The notes beneath the pieces are model-generated. The model had not been told where the DNA came from, made no database searches, and saw only the letters and a list, made by a program, of their open reading frames with translations. From DASQPR01 sp035713725 (lineage in GTDB: Bacteria; Actinomycetota; Actinomycetes; Mycobacteriales; Micromonosporaceae): a DNA stretch of 21,666 nucleotides. The stretch is from the NCBI GenBank assembly GCA_035713725.1, contig DASTMZ010000231.1:1-21666 (forward strand), in the 5' to 3' direction. The position numbers and the translations under genes are program-made. Positions 1 to 6,444 of the stretch are shown here, piece after piece; the first letter of the stretch is position 1; each line of letters starts with the position of its first letter.

Positions 1-233
1 ACCGCGAACCCGGCCGCCTCGAGCCCGGACACAGTGGACGTGATCGTGGCCGGGCTGACGCGCTCGATGCCGGCGAGTTCGGTCATCGTCAACGGTCCGC
101 GTACCACGATGACCGACAGCGCCGAGAGCCGCGCCGGACTCAGGCCGGACTCCGCGTCGGCGCGCGACACCGCGCGCAACAAATGGATCGCCGCCGAGTG
201 CAGCCGGTTCGCGAGGTCCTCGCGGTCGTCCAC
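1..233 (-). CDS. MarR-type transcriptional regulator, C-terminus cut off by window edge
   Basis: Reading the minus strand from a GTG at 233 gives about 77 codons, open to the window edge. Residues about 30-70 read as the winged-helix recognition region of MarR regulators: 'LSVIVVRGPLTMTELAG' followed by 'VSPATITSTVSGLEAAGF', the usual pattern of helix 2, recognition helix and start of the wing. MarR proteins are dimeric DNA-binding repressors that often respond to small phenolic or toxic ligands and often repress their own gene and a divergent neighbour. The start is supported by a GGAGGA Shine-Dalgarno about 6 nt upstream. The gene is divergent from the ankyrin gene at 384, with a palindrome between them (276-288) that could be its operator. 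Ligand and targets cannot be inferred. The family call is good; the missing C-terminal half leaves some doubt. Confidence 0.8.
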   Translation of the reverse strand, partial: MDDREDLANRLHSAAIHLLRAVSRADAESGLSPARLSALSVIVVRGPLTMTELAGIERVSPATITSTVSGLEAAGFA

Positions 234-275
234 ACACTCCTCCGATGGTCCGGGTTGCGGAAATTCCTTCGAACA

Positions 276-288
276 TCTAAAGTTTAGA
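276..288. promoter_or_regulatory. Perfect palindrome TCTAAA-G-TTTAGA between divergent genes, probable MarR operator
   Basis: Six-bp arms around one central base form a perfect inverted repeat. Looser outer arms (TTCGAA at 268-273 and TCGAA at 292-296) extend the symmetry. The palindrome contains a TANNNT -10-like hexamer on each strand (TAAAGT at 278-283 plus; TAAACT at 286-281 minus). A dimer bound here would cover both divergent promoters. That it is a MarR site is inferred from position and symmetry. Confidence 0.6.
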
Positions 289-383
289 CGATCGAAGCGA
301 TTTTGCCAAGATCTCCGACATCCGAGCGGCGGTGCAGTCGCTGGCGGGTCGGTGTGGGTGATGTCAGGGCGAGTGAGGCAGCG

Positions 384-1040
384 ATGAGTGAGGTCGGCAT
401 GAGTGATGTGTTTGCCGCGATCGATGCGGGTGAGGACGCGGCCGCGGTCGCGATGGTGCGCGATGATCCCCAGATCGCCCGGACTGTCGGCGGCACCGAT
501 GGCGTGACGCCGGTGCTCCACGCCATGTATCGACACAAGTTTGACCTGGCCAGGGCGCTCGCCACGGCGGCCGGCACGCTTGACTTCGCGGACGCGGCGG
601 CGGTGGACGATGTGGCACAGGTTCGGGGATACCTCGCCGCGGGCGTCGCGGCGGATCAACGTACCGGCGACGGGTTCACGCCGTTGCAGCTCGCTGCATA
701 CTTCGGCGCGCCAGCAGCCGCCGCGGCACTGATCCACGCAGGCGCCGACGTCAACGCGATCGCCGAGAATCCGCTGCGCATTCAACCGCTGCACGCCGCG
801 ACGTCCGGTGGGCACACCGACCTCGCCATTTTGTTGATCGACGCCGGCGCCGAGGTGGGCGGAAAGCAACGCCACGGTTGGACGCCACTGCATTCCGCGG
901 CGGCGAACGGAAACGCCGTTCTCGTCGATCGGTTGATCGCGGCCGGCGCCGACGGTCAGGCGACGAACGACGACGGCCGTACGTCGGCTGATGTCGCTAC
1001 CGAGCACGGCCACGAGGACATCGCAGCGCGACTCCGCTGA
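384..1040 (+). CDS. Ankyrin-repeat protein, 218 aa
   Basis: The protein is almost wholly ankyrin repeats, which are helix-turn-helix protein-binding modules. The best are at about residues 96-124 (GDGFTPLQLAAYFGAP... HAGADVNA), 132-157 (QPLHAATSGGHTDLAILLIDAGA), 164-190 (HGWTPLHSAAANGNAVLVDRLIAAGAD) and 197-218; a degenerate one lies at about 39-64. There is no signal peptide or membrane segment, so it is likely cytoplasmic. I chose the ATG at 384 because an AGG-rich Shine-Dalgarno lies about 5 nt upstream and the coding signal begins there; ATG 399 also has a plausible ribosome site. It is divergent from the MarR gene and may share its operator. Its stop is only 44 nt from the antitoxin start. 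The binding partner is unknown. Confidence 0.85.
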   Translation: MSEVGMSDVFAAIDAGEDAAAVAMVRDDPQIARTVGGTDGVTPVLHAMYRHKFDLARALATAAGTLDFADAAAVDDVAQVRGYLAAGVAADQRTGDGFTPLQLAAYFGAPAAAAALIHAGADVNAIAENPLRIQPLHAATSGGHTDLAILLIDAGAEVGGKQRHGWTPLHSAAANGNAVLVDRLIAAGADGQATNDDGRTSADVATEHGHEDIAARLR

Positions 1041-1084
1041 TATGAAACCACGATCTTGGTATCAGTCGCGGTATCATAGTGGCC
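1038..1084 (+). promoter_or_regulatory. Toxin-antitoxin promoter with repeated TATCA half-sites and leaderless -10
   Basis: TGATA at 1038-1042 is followed by GGTATCA at 1058-1064 and again at 1070-1076, the last two 12 bp apart (about one helical turn). ACCA/TGGT at 1047-1050 and 1057-1060 add local dyad symmetry. The hexamer TATCAT (1072-1077) fits an actinobacterial -10, and exactly 7 nt separate it from ATG 1085, so the transcript probably begins at the start codon. Repeated half-sites overlapping the -10 suit autorepression by a ribbon-helix-helix antitoxin. The binding role is inferred. Confidence 0.5.
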
Positions 1085-1288
1085 ATGCCGATGACATTAC
1101 GGCTGACCGAGGATGAGACTGCGGCGCTGCGTCGACGTGCGGCGATCGAGAAGCGTTCGATGCAAGAGGTTGCGCGCGCCGCGATCCGCGAATACGTCGA
1201 GCAGCACAGCCGCACCGAGGTGCTTGACCGAGTGCTGGATGAGGAGATCCCCCGCTACGCGGAGGCGCTGCGCCGGCTCGGCGAATGA
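1085..1288 (+). CDS. Ribbon-helix-helix (CopG/Arc-like) antitoxin, 67 aa
   Basis: The N-terminus (TLRLTEDETAALRRRAAIEK, then RSMQEVARAAIREYVEQH) has the ribbon-helix-helix pattern: a short beta strand that enters the DNA groove, then two helices forming the dimer. The C-terminal 25 residues (LDRVLDEEIPRYAEALRRLGE) would form the helix that masks the toxin. The gene overlaps the Doc-family toxin by four bases (ATGA), giving tight translational coupling. ATG 1085 is chosen over the in-frame GTG at 1079 and ATG at 1091 because the TATCAT -10 lies exactly 7 nt upstream. The classical partner of Doc is Phd, a different fold, so this is an RHH-Doc pairing. It probably represses its own operon through the repeated TATCA sites. 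Confidence 0.85.
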   Translation: MPMTLRLTEDETAALRRRAAIEKRSMQEVARAAIREYVEQHSRTEVLDRVLDEEIPRYAEALRRLGE

Positions 1289-1665
1289 TTTATCTGACGC
1301 TGAGCGACCTGTTTCGCGTCGCCGTGCGTGTGCTCGGTGAGGAACCGACGGTACGAGACCTCGGTCTGCTTGAGTCGGCGCTCGCTCGGCCGCGCGCGAC
1401 GGCGTTCGGCCGTGAGGCATATCCGACGCTCCACGAGAAGGCCGCCGGCCTGTTGCATTCGTTGGCTCGCAACCATGCGCTGGTCGACGGAAATAAACGA
1501 CTCGCGCTGGGTGGCTTGATCGCGTTCTACGGTGTCAACGGGCGTCGGCTGACGCTCCGCAACGACGAGGCGTACGACCTCGTCATAGCGGTCGCCGCCG
1601 GCAAACTAGACACGGTGGCGGACATCGCGGCGATCCTCGCCCGGGCGACGGCGCCACGGCGCTGA
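1285..1665 (+). CDS. doc: Doc-family (death-on-curing) toxin, 126 aa
   Basis: Doc proteins are Fic-fold toxins. The P1 Doc phosphorylates elongation factor Tu and so blocks translation, using a Fic motif changed to HxFx(D/N)(A/G)NKR. Here the motif is H64-A-L-V-D-G-N-K-R72: the histidine, acidic residue, Asn and Lys-Arg are present and Leu replaces the usual Phe. An upstream segment (EAYPTLHEKAAGLLHSLARNH) is the helix leading into the active site. Length matches Doc proteins (about 125 aa). Translation starts inside the stop of the antitoxin gene (ATGA). The intact motif suggests an active kinase-type toxin, which is an inference. The gene ends 51 nt before the convergent M50 gene, with no clear terminator between. 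Confidence 0.9.
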   Translation: MIYLTLSDLFRVAVRVLGEEPTVRDLGLLESALARPRATAFGREAYPTLHEKAAGLLHSLARNHALVDGNKRLALGGLIAFYGVNGRRLTLRNDEAYDLVIAVAAGKLDTVADIAAILARATAPRR

Positions 1666-1716
1666 TCCGCCGCGGCGCGCCCGGGGGTTCGTGTTCGGTC
1701 CTCCCGCTGGAAGCCG

Positions 1717-2499
1717 CTACCGCCAGAACTGGAACAGGATCTGGCCGTTGGCGACGATCAAGCTGTTCACGCCAAACGCGTTGAGTACGTCATATATCCA
1801 GCCGAACACGTGGTTGCGAAGCAGGTAGATGATCGCGAACGCGAGGAAGAATCCCCACGGGCGTACGGCGTCGAAGCCGCGGCGCCAGTCCAGACTCAGC
1901 CACGGGTACGCGGCGTTGCCGCCGTCCAGGCCCGGGATCGGCAGCAGGTTGAAGATGCCGGCCATGACCTGGAAGAACGCCAGGTAGGCGACCCCAGACC
2001 AGAACACCTGGTGGCTGAAGAAGTCGATGCCTATCGCGAACGGTGCAATCAGCACCACGGCGAAGATCAGGTTCATCGCCGGCCCGGCGAGGCTGACTGC
2101 GGTGTCCCACTGTTTGTTGCGCAGCCGATGATGATCGATCAGTACGGCGCCGCCGGGCAGTGCGATGCCGCCGAACACGATGAAGATGAGTGGCACCACG
2201 ATCGACAGCAGCGCGTTGACGTACTTGAACGGGTTGAGGTGCAAGTAGCCACGGTGGATCACGCCGTAGTCGCCGCCCCAGTAGCCGACCAACGCGTGCG
2301 CGTATTCGTGCAGGCACAACGAGAGCAGCCACCCGGACAGGACGAACAGGAAGACGTTGAATCCGTCGCTGCCCTTTTGGAACCAGGCGAGCAACCCGGC
2401 CAACACGAAGAGCCCGACGATGCCGAAGAACACTGGGCTCGGCACAAACGAGCCGCGCGGCGCTCGCGTCCGAGTCTCGAAGTAGCTCACTCGCGTCAC
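1717..2499 (-). CDS. M50 site-2-protease-like integral membrane protein, 260 aa
   Basis: This is a multi-pass membrane protein with the zinc-binding HExxH motif (H64-E-Y-A-H68) at the end of a hydrophobic helix and the second M50 signature LPIPGLDGG with D192 as third zinc ligand. Site-2 proteases cut substrates within the membrane, such as anti-sigma factors or signal-peptide remnants. The short, mostly transmembrane form without a PDZ domain resembles the broad bacterial/archaeal SREBP-protease group. Hydrophobic stretches lie at about 22-40, 47-67, 97-118, 136-160, 166-190 and 213-228. The start is a GTG at 2499 that overlaps the upstream small gene by four bases (GTGA), so the two are translationally coupled. 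The substrate is unknown. Confidence 0.9.
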   Translation of the reverse strand: MTRVSYFETRTRAPRGSFVPSPVFFGIVGLFVLAGLLAWFQKGSDGFNVFLFVLSGWLLSLCLHEYAHALVGYWGGDYGVIHRGYLHLNPFKYVNALLSIVVPLIFIVFGGIALPGGAVLIDHHRLRNKQWDTAVSLAGPAMNLIFAVVLIAPFAIGIDFFSHQVFWSGVAYLAFFQVMAGIFNLLPIPGLDGGNAAYPWLSLDWRRGFDAVRPWGFFLAFAIIYLLRNHVFGWIYDVLNAFGVNSLIVANGQILFQFWR

Positions 2500-2696
2500 T
2501 GACCAGCCGGCGCGAGGCTCATCCGATATTCGACCCGGTCATCGTCGACGAGTGTCGCCGTTGCCGCGCCCGCCGCGATCAGGTCGCGCCAATGCTGACC
2601 GAGCCACGACTCAGCGTCGGACTGGCTGGTGAACGTCTCCTCCGGCCCGCTCATCGCGGTGCCTTCGGCGTCCTCGCACCGCCATGCCCATGTCAT
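2496..2696 (-). CDS. Small conserved actinobacterial protein, 66 aa
   Basis: It begins MTWAWRCEDAEGTAMSG and contains FTSQSDAESWLGQHW followed by a short strand-rich C-terminus. I recognise this layout from small uncharacterised actinobacterial proteins, but no function is known to me. The ATG at 2696 is chosen over a longer upstream frame because AAGGAG lies about 7 nt upstream and because the extension reads as non-coding. A weak minus-strand -10 (TACGCT, RC of 2741-2746) would give a leader of about 38 nt. The stop overlaps the start of the M50 gene, so the two are one transcription unit. There are no membrane segments, and a role together with the protease is only suggested by the coupling. 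Confidence 0.75.
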   Translation of the reverse strand: MTWAWRCEDAEGTAMSGPEETFTSQSDAESWLGQHWRDLIAAGAATATLVDDDRVEYRMSLAPAGQ

Positions 2697-2827
2697 GTCC
2701 GTCTCCTTGATCCAGCAGTCGTCCTCGGCCGCGCCTGGCAAGCGTAATCGGTTGATCTGGAGACCGCCCGATCGAGCCGACGCCACCGGACACGTGGTGC
2801 GCTGGGCGGCGCCGAAGGCAAACGCCA

Positions 2828-2833
2828 TACAGT
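2828..2833 (+). promoter_or_regulatory. -10 element TACAGT, leaderless promoter of cobU/T
   Basis: TACAGT fits TANNNT and is followed by exactly 7 nt before ATG 2841. The GGAG at 2836-2839 is too close to the ATG to act as a ribosome site, so a transcript beginning at the ATG is the simplest reading. No good -35 is visible. Confidence 0.55.
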
Positions 2834-2840
2834 ACGGAGC

Positions 2841-4643
2841 ATGTCGGCGCAGCATCCGCACAAGGTCCTGGTGATGGGCGGCATCCGGTCGGGGAAGTCG
2901 GAGTTCGCCGAATCGCTGGCCGAACAGCCGTCGGCCGGTGAGGCACCGGCGGTCCGGTATGTCGCGACCGCTGCGCTACCCGACGGCGACCACGAGTGGG
3001 CCGAACGAATCGACGCGCACCGCAGTCGCCGGCCGGCGCACTGGAGCACCGAGGAAATCGGCGCCGCGCCCGATCGGCTGGCCGCGATGATCAAGAATGC
3101 CGGCGATCATGACACCGTGCTGATCGATGATCTCGGCGGCTGGTTAAGCGCAATGCTTCCGGCGGACGACGGCAAGGACGCGGTCGACGTCGACGTCGAG
3201 GCCGTCATCGCTGACCTGGTCGCCGCGGTCGAGTCGTCGGCGGCGCGCGTGATCCTGGTCAGTCCCGAGGTCGGGCTGTCGCTTGTCGCGCCGACGCCGA
3301 TCGGGCGGTGGTTCGCCGACGCCGTCGGCGCCGCGAACCGCGCGCTCGCCCGGATCGTCGACGACGTGGTGCTCGTGGTCGCCGGCCGGCCGATGTGGCT
3401 GCCGGCCGCCGAGCGTCCGACGCTCGTGGACACGCCGACACCGCCGGCCGGGGCGCGAGCCCGCCGCCGCGGCAGGCCTGGTACCACCCCGGCGATGGAC
3501 GACCCGTCCGACGCCGTGACCGTGACACGGTACGACCGGCCACCCGTACCCTCGGCGGTCGCGATCTTTGCCGCCGCGGCCGACGACCGCGCCGATGCGC
3601 CCGATCACGACGCAGCCGGCGAAGCGGACGTCCACGTCGGCATGCCGATTCCGATGCCGGATACCGATGCGGTCACCGGCGCCGAGGCACGGATCGCACG
3701 GCTTCCGGTCGCCGGACCGGGCATCGGTGGGCTCGCCGCATTCGCCAAGTTCGCCGCCGGCGCCCAGAGCGACGCGTCGCCGCGACCGTTCCAGTCGGTA
3801 CGGGTGATCGCGATATCCGGGGCGCACGACGGAGCCGTCGGCGCCGGCGGCGTTGTGCCGGGTTGGGCGCAGCCGGACACCGCCGACCACAGCGCGCTCG
3901 CCCGGCTGGCGGCCGCCGCCGGCGGCGTGACGATCGAGCTGATCGACGCGGGCGTCGGGCGACCGATCGAGCAGGGCGACGTGATGGACGAGGCCGAACT
4001 GGCCACGGCGCTGCGGCGTGGCTGGCGACGGGGCCAGGCGGCCGCGGATCGGGGCGACGATCTCGTGGTGCTTGCCGCCGGCGGCCCAGGCGTCGATGCC
4101 GCGGCCGCGGCCGTCCTCGCCGCCATCACGCGTGCCGAGGTGCCGTCGCTACTCCCCCGCGTCTACGGCACCGACGGCCTGATCGACGACGACGCGTGGA
4201 TGGTGCGCTGCGTCGCGATCCGCGACGCGGTGACTCGGCTCGGCCCCGGATTGCATGACGGCACGACGTCGCTTGGCGCGGTCGGCGGGCCGAGCATCGC
4301 GACCGCGACGGGTGTGGTGCTCGGCGCGGCGCAGCGCGGCACGCCCGTGTTGATCGATGGTCCGGTCGGCGCCGCCGCCGCACTCGCCGCCCGCGACTAC
4401 GCCGCCGAGGTGCGGCTCTGGTGCGCGGTGACCGACATCGCGGGCGATCCCGCGGTGGGCGCCGTCGTGGACCGCATGGGGCTAGAACCGATGGTCTCGG
4501 TCGGTTTCGGGCTCGGCGAAGGCGCGAATGCGCTTGCCCTGCTGCCGATGTTGCAGTCCGCGCTCACCGCGGTGGCACTCGCCGGCAACGACGTCGCCAG
4601 CGATCCGGACACGGTCGCGGGCGACGACAACGCCCCGGCATGA
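2841..4643 (+). CDS. cobU/cobT: CobU-CobT fusion: adenosylcobinamide kinase/guanylyltransferase plus divergent phosphoribosyltransferase domain, 600 aa
   Basis: Residues 1-190 are CobU: P-loop G13-GIRSGK-S20, the RYVATA strand, H60-RSRRP-AHW around the conserved histidine region where GMP attaches in characterised CobU, and the C-terminal EVGLSLVAPTPIGRWFADAVGAAN-like end. CobU phosphorylates adenosylcobinamide and then transfers GMP. About 85 low-complexity residues link it to a CobT domain (about 277-600), which normally makes alpha-ribazole phosphate from nicotinate mononucleotide and dimethylbenzimidazole. The domain is recognisable by AVGGPSIATATGVVLGAA, DRMGLEP and LGEG (E560 at the catalytic Glu position). 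It lacks other hallmarks: GDHGV is SGAHDGAV at 326-333, GEMGIGNT is GGPGVD at 414-419, and the SxEPGH segment is lost. The stop overlaps cobS (ATGA). CobU activity is likely; CobT activity is uncertain. Confidence 0.85.
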   Translation: MSAQHPHKVLVMGGIRSGKSEFAESLAEQPSAGEAPAVRYVATAALPDGDHEWAERIDAHRSRRPAHWSTEEIGAAPDRLAAMIKNAGDHDTVLIDDLGGWLSAMLPADDGKDAVDVDVEAVIADLVAAVESSAARVILVSPEVGLSLVAPTPIGRWFADAVGAANRALARIVDDVVLVVAGRPMWLPAAERPTLVDTPTPPAGARARRRGRPGTTPAMDDPSDAVTVTRYDRPPVPSAVAIFAAAADDRADAPDHDAAGEADVHVGMPIPMPDTDAVTGAEARIARLPVAGPGIGGLAAFAKFAAGAQSDASPRPFQSVRVIAISGAHDGAVGAGGVVPGWAQPDTADHSALARLAAAAGGVTIELIDAGVGRPIEQGDVMDEAELATALRRGWRRGQAAADRGDDLVVLAAGGPGVDAAAAAVLAAITRAEVPSLLPRVYGTDGLIDDDAWMVRCVAIRDAVTRLGPGLHDGTTSLGAVGGPSIATATGVVLGAAQRGTPVLIDGPVGAAAALAARDYAAEVRLWCAVTDIAGDPAVGAVVDRMGLEPMVSVGFGLGEGANALALLPMLQSALTAVALAGNDVASDPDTVAGDDNAPA

Positions 4644-5431
4644 ACGTCGTCGGCGGCCCACCCCTGCGTGCCGGCGGCCTCCGCGACGGGCTGCGGCTTG
4701 GCGCCGGCACATTCACGATCGCACCGGTACGGGCCGGGGTGGTCGACCGTGATGCGGCGCGCGTCGCGATGGTCAGCGCGGCGGGGTACGGCCTCGTCAT
4801 CGGCGCGTTGGTTGCCGCGATCGCGATCGGTCTACGTGCATCGCAGGCGCCGGCCCTGGTGACCGCGGTCGTGTGCGTGGGCATCGCAAACCTCGCGACC
4901 CGCGGCCTGCATCTCGACGGGCTCGCCGACACGGTTGACGCGCTCGGCTCGTACGCCGACCGGCAGCGCGCGCTCGCCATCATGCGAAGCCCCGAGGTTG
5001 GCCCGTTCGGTGTCGTGGCGATCGTGTTCGCCGTGCTCGTACCCGTTGCCACGATCGCCAGCATGCTGGACCGGCCGTGGTGGGCACTGCTGACGTCGAC
5101 CGCGATCGGCTATACGAGCGGCCGTCTCGGCGTCACGTGGGCGTGCCGCGTCGGCGTACCGGCCGCGCGATCGGACGGACTCGGTGCGCTCGTCGCCGGA
5201 ACGGTCCAGCCGGCCGAGGCGGTGCTCGCGTCGCTCGCGATCGGCGCGCTCGCGGTCGCCGCCGTGCCACATCGGCCGTGGCAGGGACCGGTCGCCGTAA
5301 TCGCGTCGCTTACGGCGACCGCGATCGTGACCGTCCACGTACGACGGAGGCTCGGCGGCATCACGGGCGATACGCTCGGCGCGTGCGTCGAGATCGGGAC
5401 CGCGGTCGCGTTGATCGGAGTGGCCTGGTGA
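4640..5431 (+). CDS. cobS: Adenosylcobinamide-GDP ribazoletransferase (CobS), 263 aa
   Basis: CobS is the membrane enzyme that joins GDP-cobinamide to alpha-ribazole (phosphate), the last step in building the nucleotide loop of cobalamin. The signature RGLHLDGLADTVDALGS lies at about residues 92-108 and the C-terminal GGITGDTLGACVEI at about 235-248. Several Ala/Val/Ile-rich membrane helices lie between (about 45-65, 70-88, 130-150, 195-215, 220-232). Length is normal for the family (about 250 aa). The ATG at 4640 overlaps the cobU/T stop by four bases, so the kinase/guanylyltransferase and this enzyme are made together. No cobalamin riboswitch is present upstream of the operon. Confidence 0.93.
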   Translation: MNVVGGPPLRAGGLRDGLRLGAGTFTIAPVRAGVVDRDAARVAMVSAAGYGLVIGALVAAIAIGLRASQAPALVTAVVCVGIANLATRGLHLDGLADTVDALGSYADRQRALAIMRSPEVGPFGVVAIVFAVLVPVATIASMLDRPWWALLTSTAIGYTSGRLGVTWACRVGVPAARSDGLGALVAGTVQPAEAVLASLAIGALAVAAVPHRPWQGPVAVIASLTATAIVTVHVRRRLGGITGDTLGACVEIGTAVALIGVAW

Positions 5432-5447
5432 GGGCCGCGATGCGGCG

Positions 5448-5999
5448 GTGAGGCCGCCATCGTGGCAGAGCCTGCCCCAACCGGCGCGAGCGATCGGGGC
5501 CGCCGTGACGCGCGCGGTCGAGGCGGCGTGCGCGTCCGACCGCGCGGGTTACCAGGCCGCCGCCGCCGAGCTCGTCGCCCTGCCGAGCCACGCCGTCGGC
5601 CTCGTGACCGCGGCCGTGACGCGCGCGCTCATCGAGGCGCAGCACCCCGACGGCCTAGACTCCGACGACATCCAGGTCGTGCTGACACGCTGCTACCGCG
5701 CCACCGCGTGGCTTGACGGCGCCGTCGAGGCACGGGTACTCGTCGCGGTGGTCGCTGGCGCACTCGGCCTTCACGAGCCTGGTCTCACGTACCAGGAACT
5801 CGCGCCGGTCACGACGACGGACATCGACTGGCCGTTCGAACCGTCCGAGGCGATCACGGCGCCGAGCGGCGCGGAGTTCGCGTGGCATGTGCCGCTGGTG
5901 ATCGCGGACCTTCTCGGCGCGACCGGCGCGCGGTTGGCGCCTTATCTGGACGCGGCGTTCGCGGACATCGCGCGCGCCGAGACGATGGAGATGCCGTAG
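5448..5999 (+). CDS. Conserved actinobacterial protein of unknown function, 183 aa
   Basis: This helical, Ala-rich protein has no signal peptide and no clear membrane segment. Recognisable blocks are ALIEAQHPDGLDSDDIQVVL (about residues 62-81), then HVPLVIADLLGATGARLAPYLDAAF and a C-terminal end AETMEMP. I recall similar HPDGLD... and AETMEMP ends in other actinobacterial hypothetical proteins next to cobS, but that is memory and not a search. It starts with GTG 5448, 16 nt after the cobS stop, with only a weak ribosome site, so it is probably read from the cob mRNA. That position suggests a link to cobalamin or a general actinobacterial role. It ends 34 nt before the convergent YjbR-like gene. 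Confidence 0.75.
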   Translation: MRPPSWQSLPQPARAIGAAVTRAVEAACASDRAGYQAAAAELVALPSHAVGLVTAAVTRALIEAQHPDGLDSDDIQVVLTRCYRATAWLDGAVEARVLVAVVAGALGLHEPGLTYQELAPVTTTDIDWPFEPSEAITAPSGAEFAWHVPLVIADLLGATGARLAPYLDAAFADIARAETMEMP

Positions 6000-6033
6000 C
6001 GCCCGATCCGCTCGTCGTCAGGGCGGGACCCGG

Positions 6034-6381
6034 TCAGGACGCGGCGTCGAACTCCTTGACGAGCCGTTTCGGCGCGATCTGCCGCCACGAGTCGACGATG
6101 AGCTCGCGCAACTCGTCGGCGTCGATCCGCGCCAGCGTGACCTCGACCCAGCCGAAGCGGCCGACGTACGCGGCCACTTTGTACGTCTCCGGATCCATCG
6201 CGACCAGCTCGGCCTGATCGTCCCGCGTGCACTTGAGTGACACGCGCGGCGAGTCCGGCCCGGCCATCGCGAAGATCTTGTTGTTGACGCGCCACGTGAG
6301 GTCGACCTCCCACGCGATGACCTCGGCCGTCTCCGGTAGTGCCAATGCCATCTTGCGGACATGGTCCATCGTCACTGGCAT
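6034..6381 (-). CDS. MmcQ/YjbR-family protein, 115 aa
   Basis: This is a small CyaY-fold protein of the MmcQ/YjbR family, which has DNA-binding-like structural members but no firm biochemical role. Features are the start MDHVRKMALALPETAE, the strand NNKIFAMAGPDSPRVSLKC, and YVGRFGWVEVTL near residues 73-84, followed by a helix (DELRELIVDSWRQIAPKRL) typical of the family's C-terminus. Length matches (about 115 aa). The start is either ATG 6381 or ATG 6369; neither has a clear ribosome site or leaderless -10. It lies downstream of gcvT on the same strand, separated by the 55-nt interval that contains a tandem duplication of the gcvT 3' end, so it may be read from the gcvT transcript. Confidence 0.85.
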   Translation of the reverse strand: MPVTMDHVRKMALALPETAEVIAWEVDLTWRVNNKIFAMAGPDSPRVSLKCTRDDQAELVAMDPETYKVAAYVGRFGWVEVTLARIDADELRELIVDSWRQIAPKRLVKEFDAAS

Positions 6382-6386
6382 TGCGG

Positions 6387-6444
6387 ACTGCCCATTGTCG
6401 ACACCGCCTACTTCGAACTGCCCACTGTCGTTGCACCTACTTCG
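6387..6444. repeat. Imperfect tandem duplication (period 30) across the gcvT stop codon
   Basis: ACTGCCCATTGTCG...CCTACTTCG (6387-6415) is repeated as ACTGCCCACTGTCG...CCTACTTCG (6417-6444). The second copy contains the last codons and TAG stop of gcvT (stop at 6437-6439, minus strand), so the first copy repeats the end of that gene just beyond its stop. It looks like replication slippage. No regulatory structure is evident. Confidence 0.7.

Noticed and set aside
2697..2840. Possible cobalamin riboswitch before cobU/T
   Set aside because: CTGGAGACCGCCC at about 2757-2769 loosely resembles a B12 box, but the other conserved riboswitch elements are absent, the space is too short, and the gene seems leaderless.
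2697..2861. N-terminal extension of the 66-aa protein
   Set aside because: It would overlap the cobU/T start and promoter, and the ATG at 2696 has a good AAGGAG.
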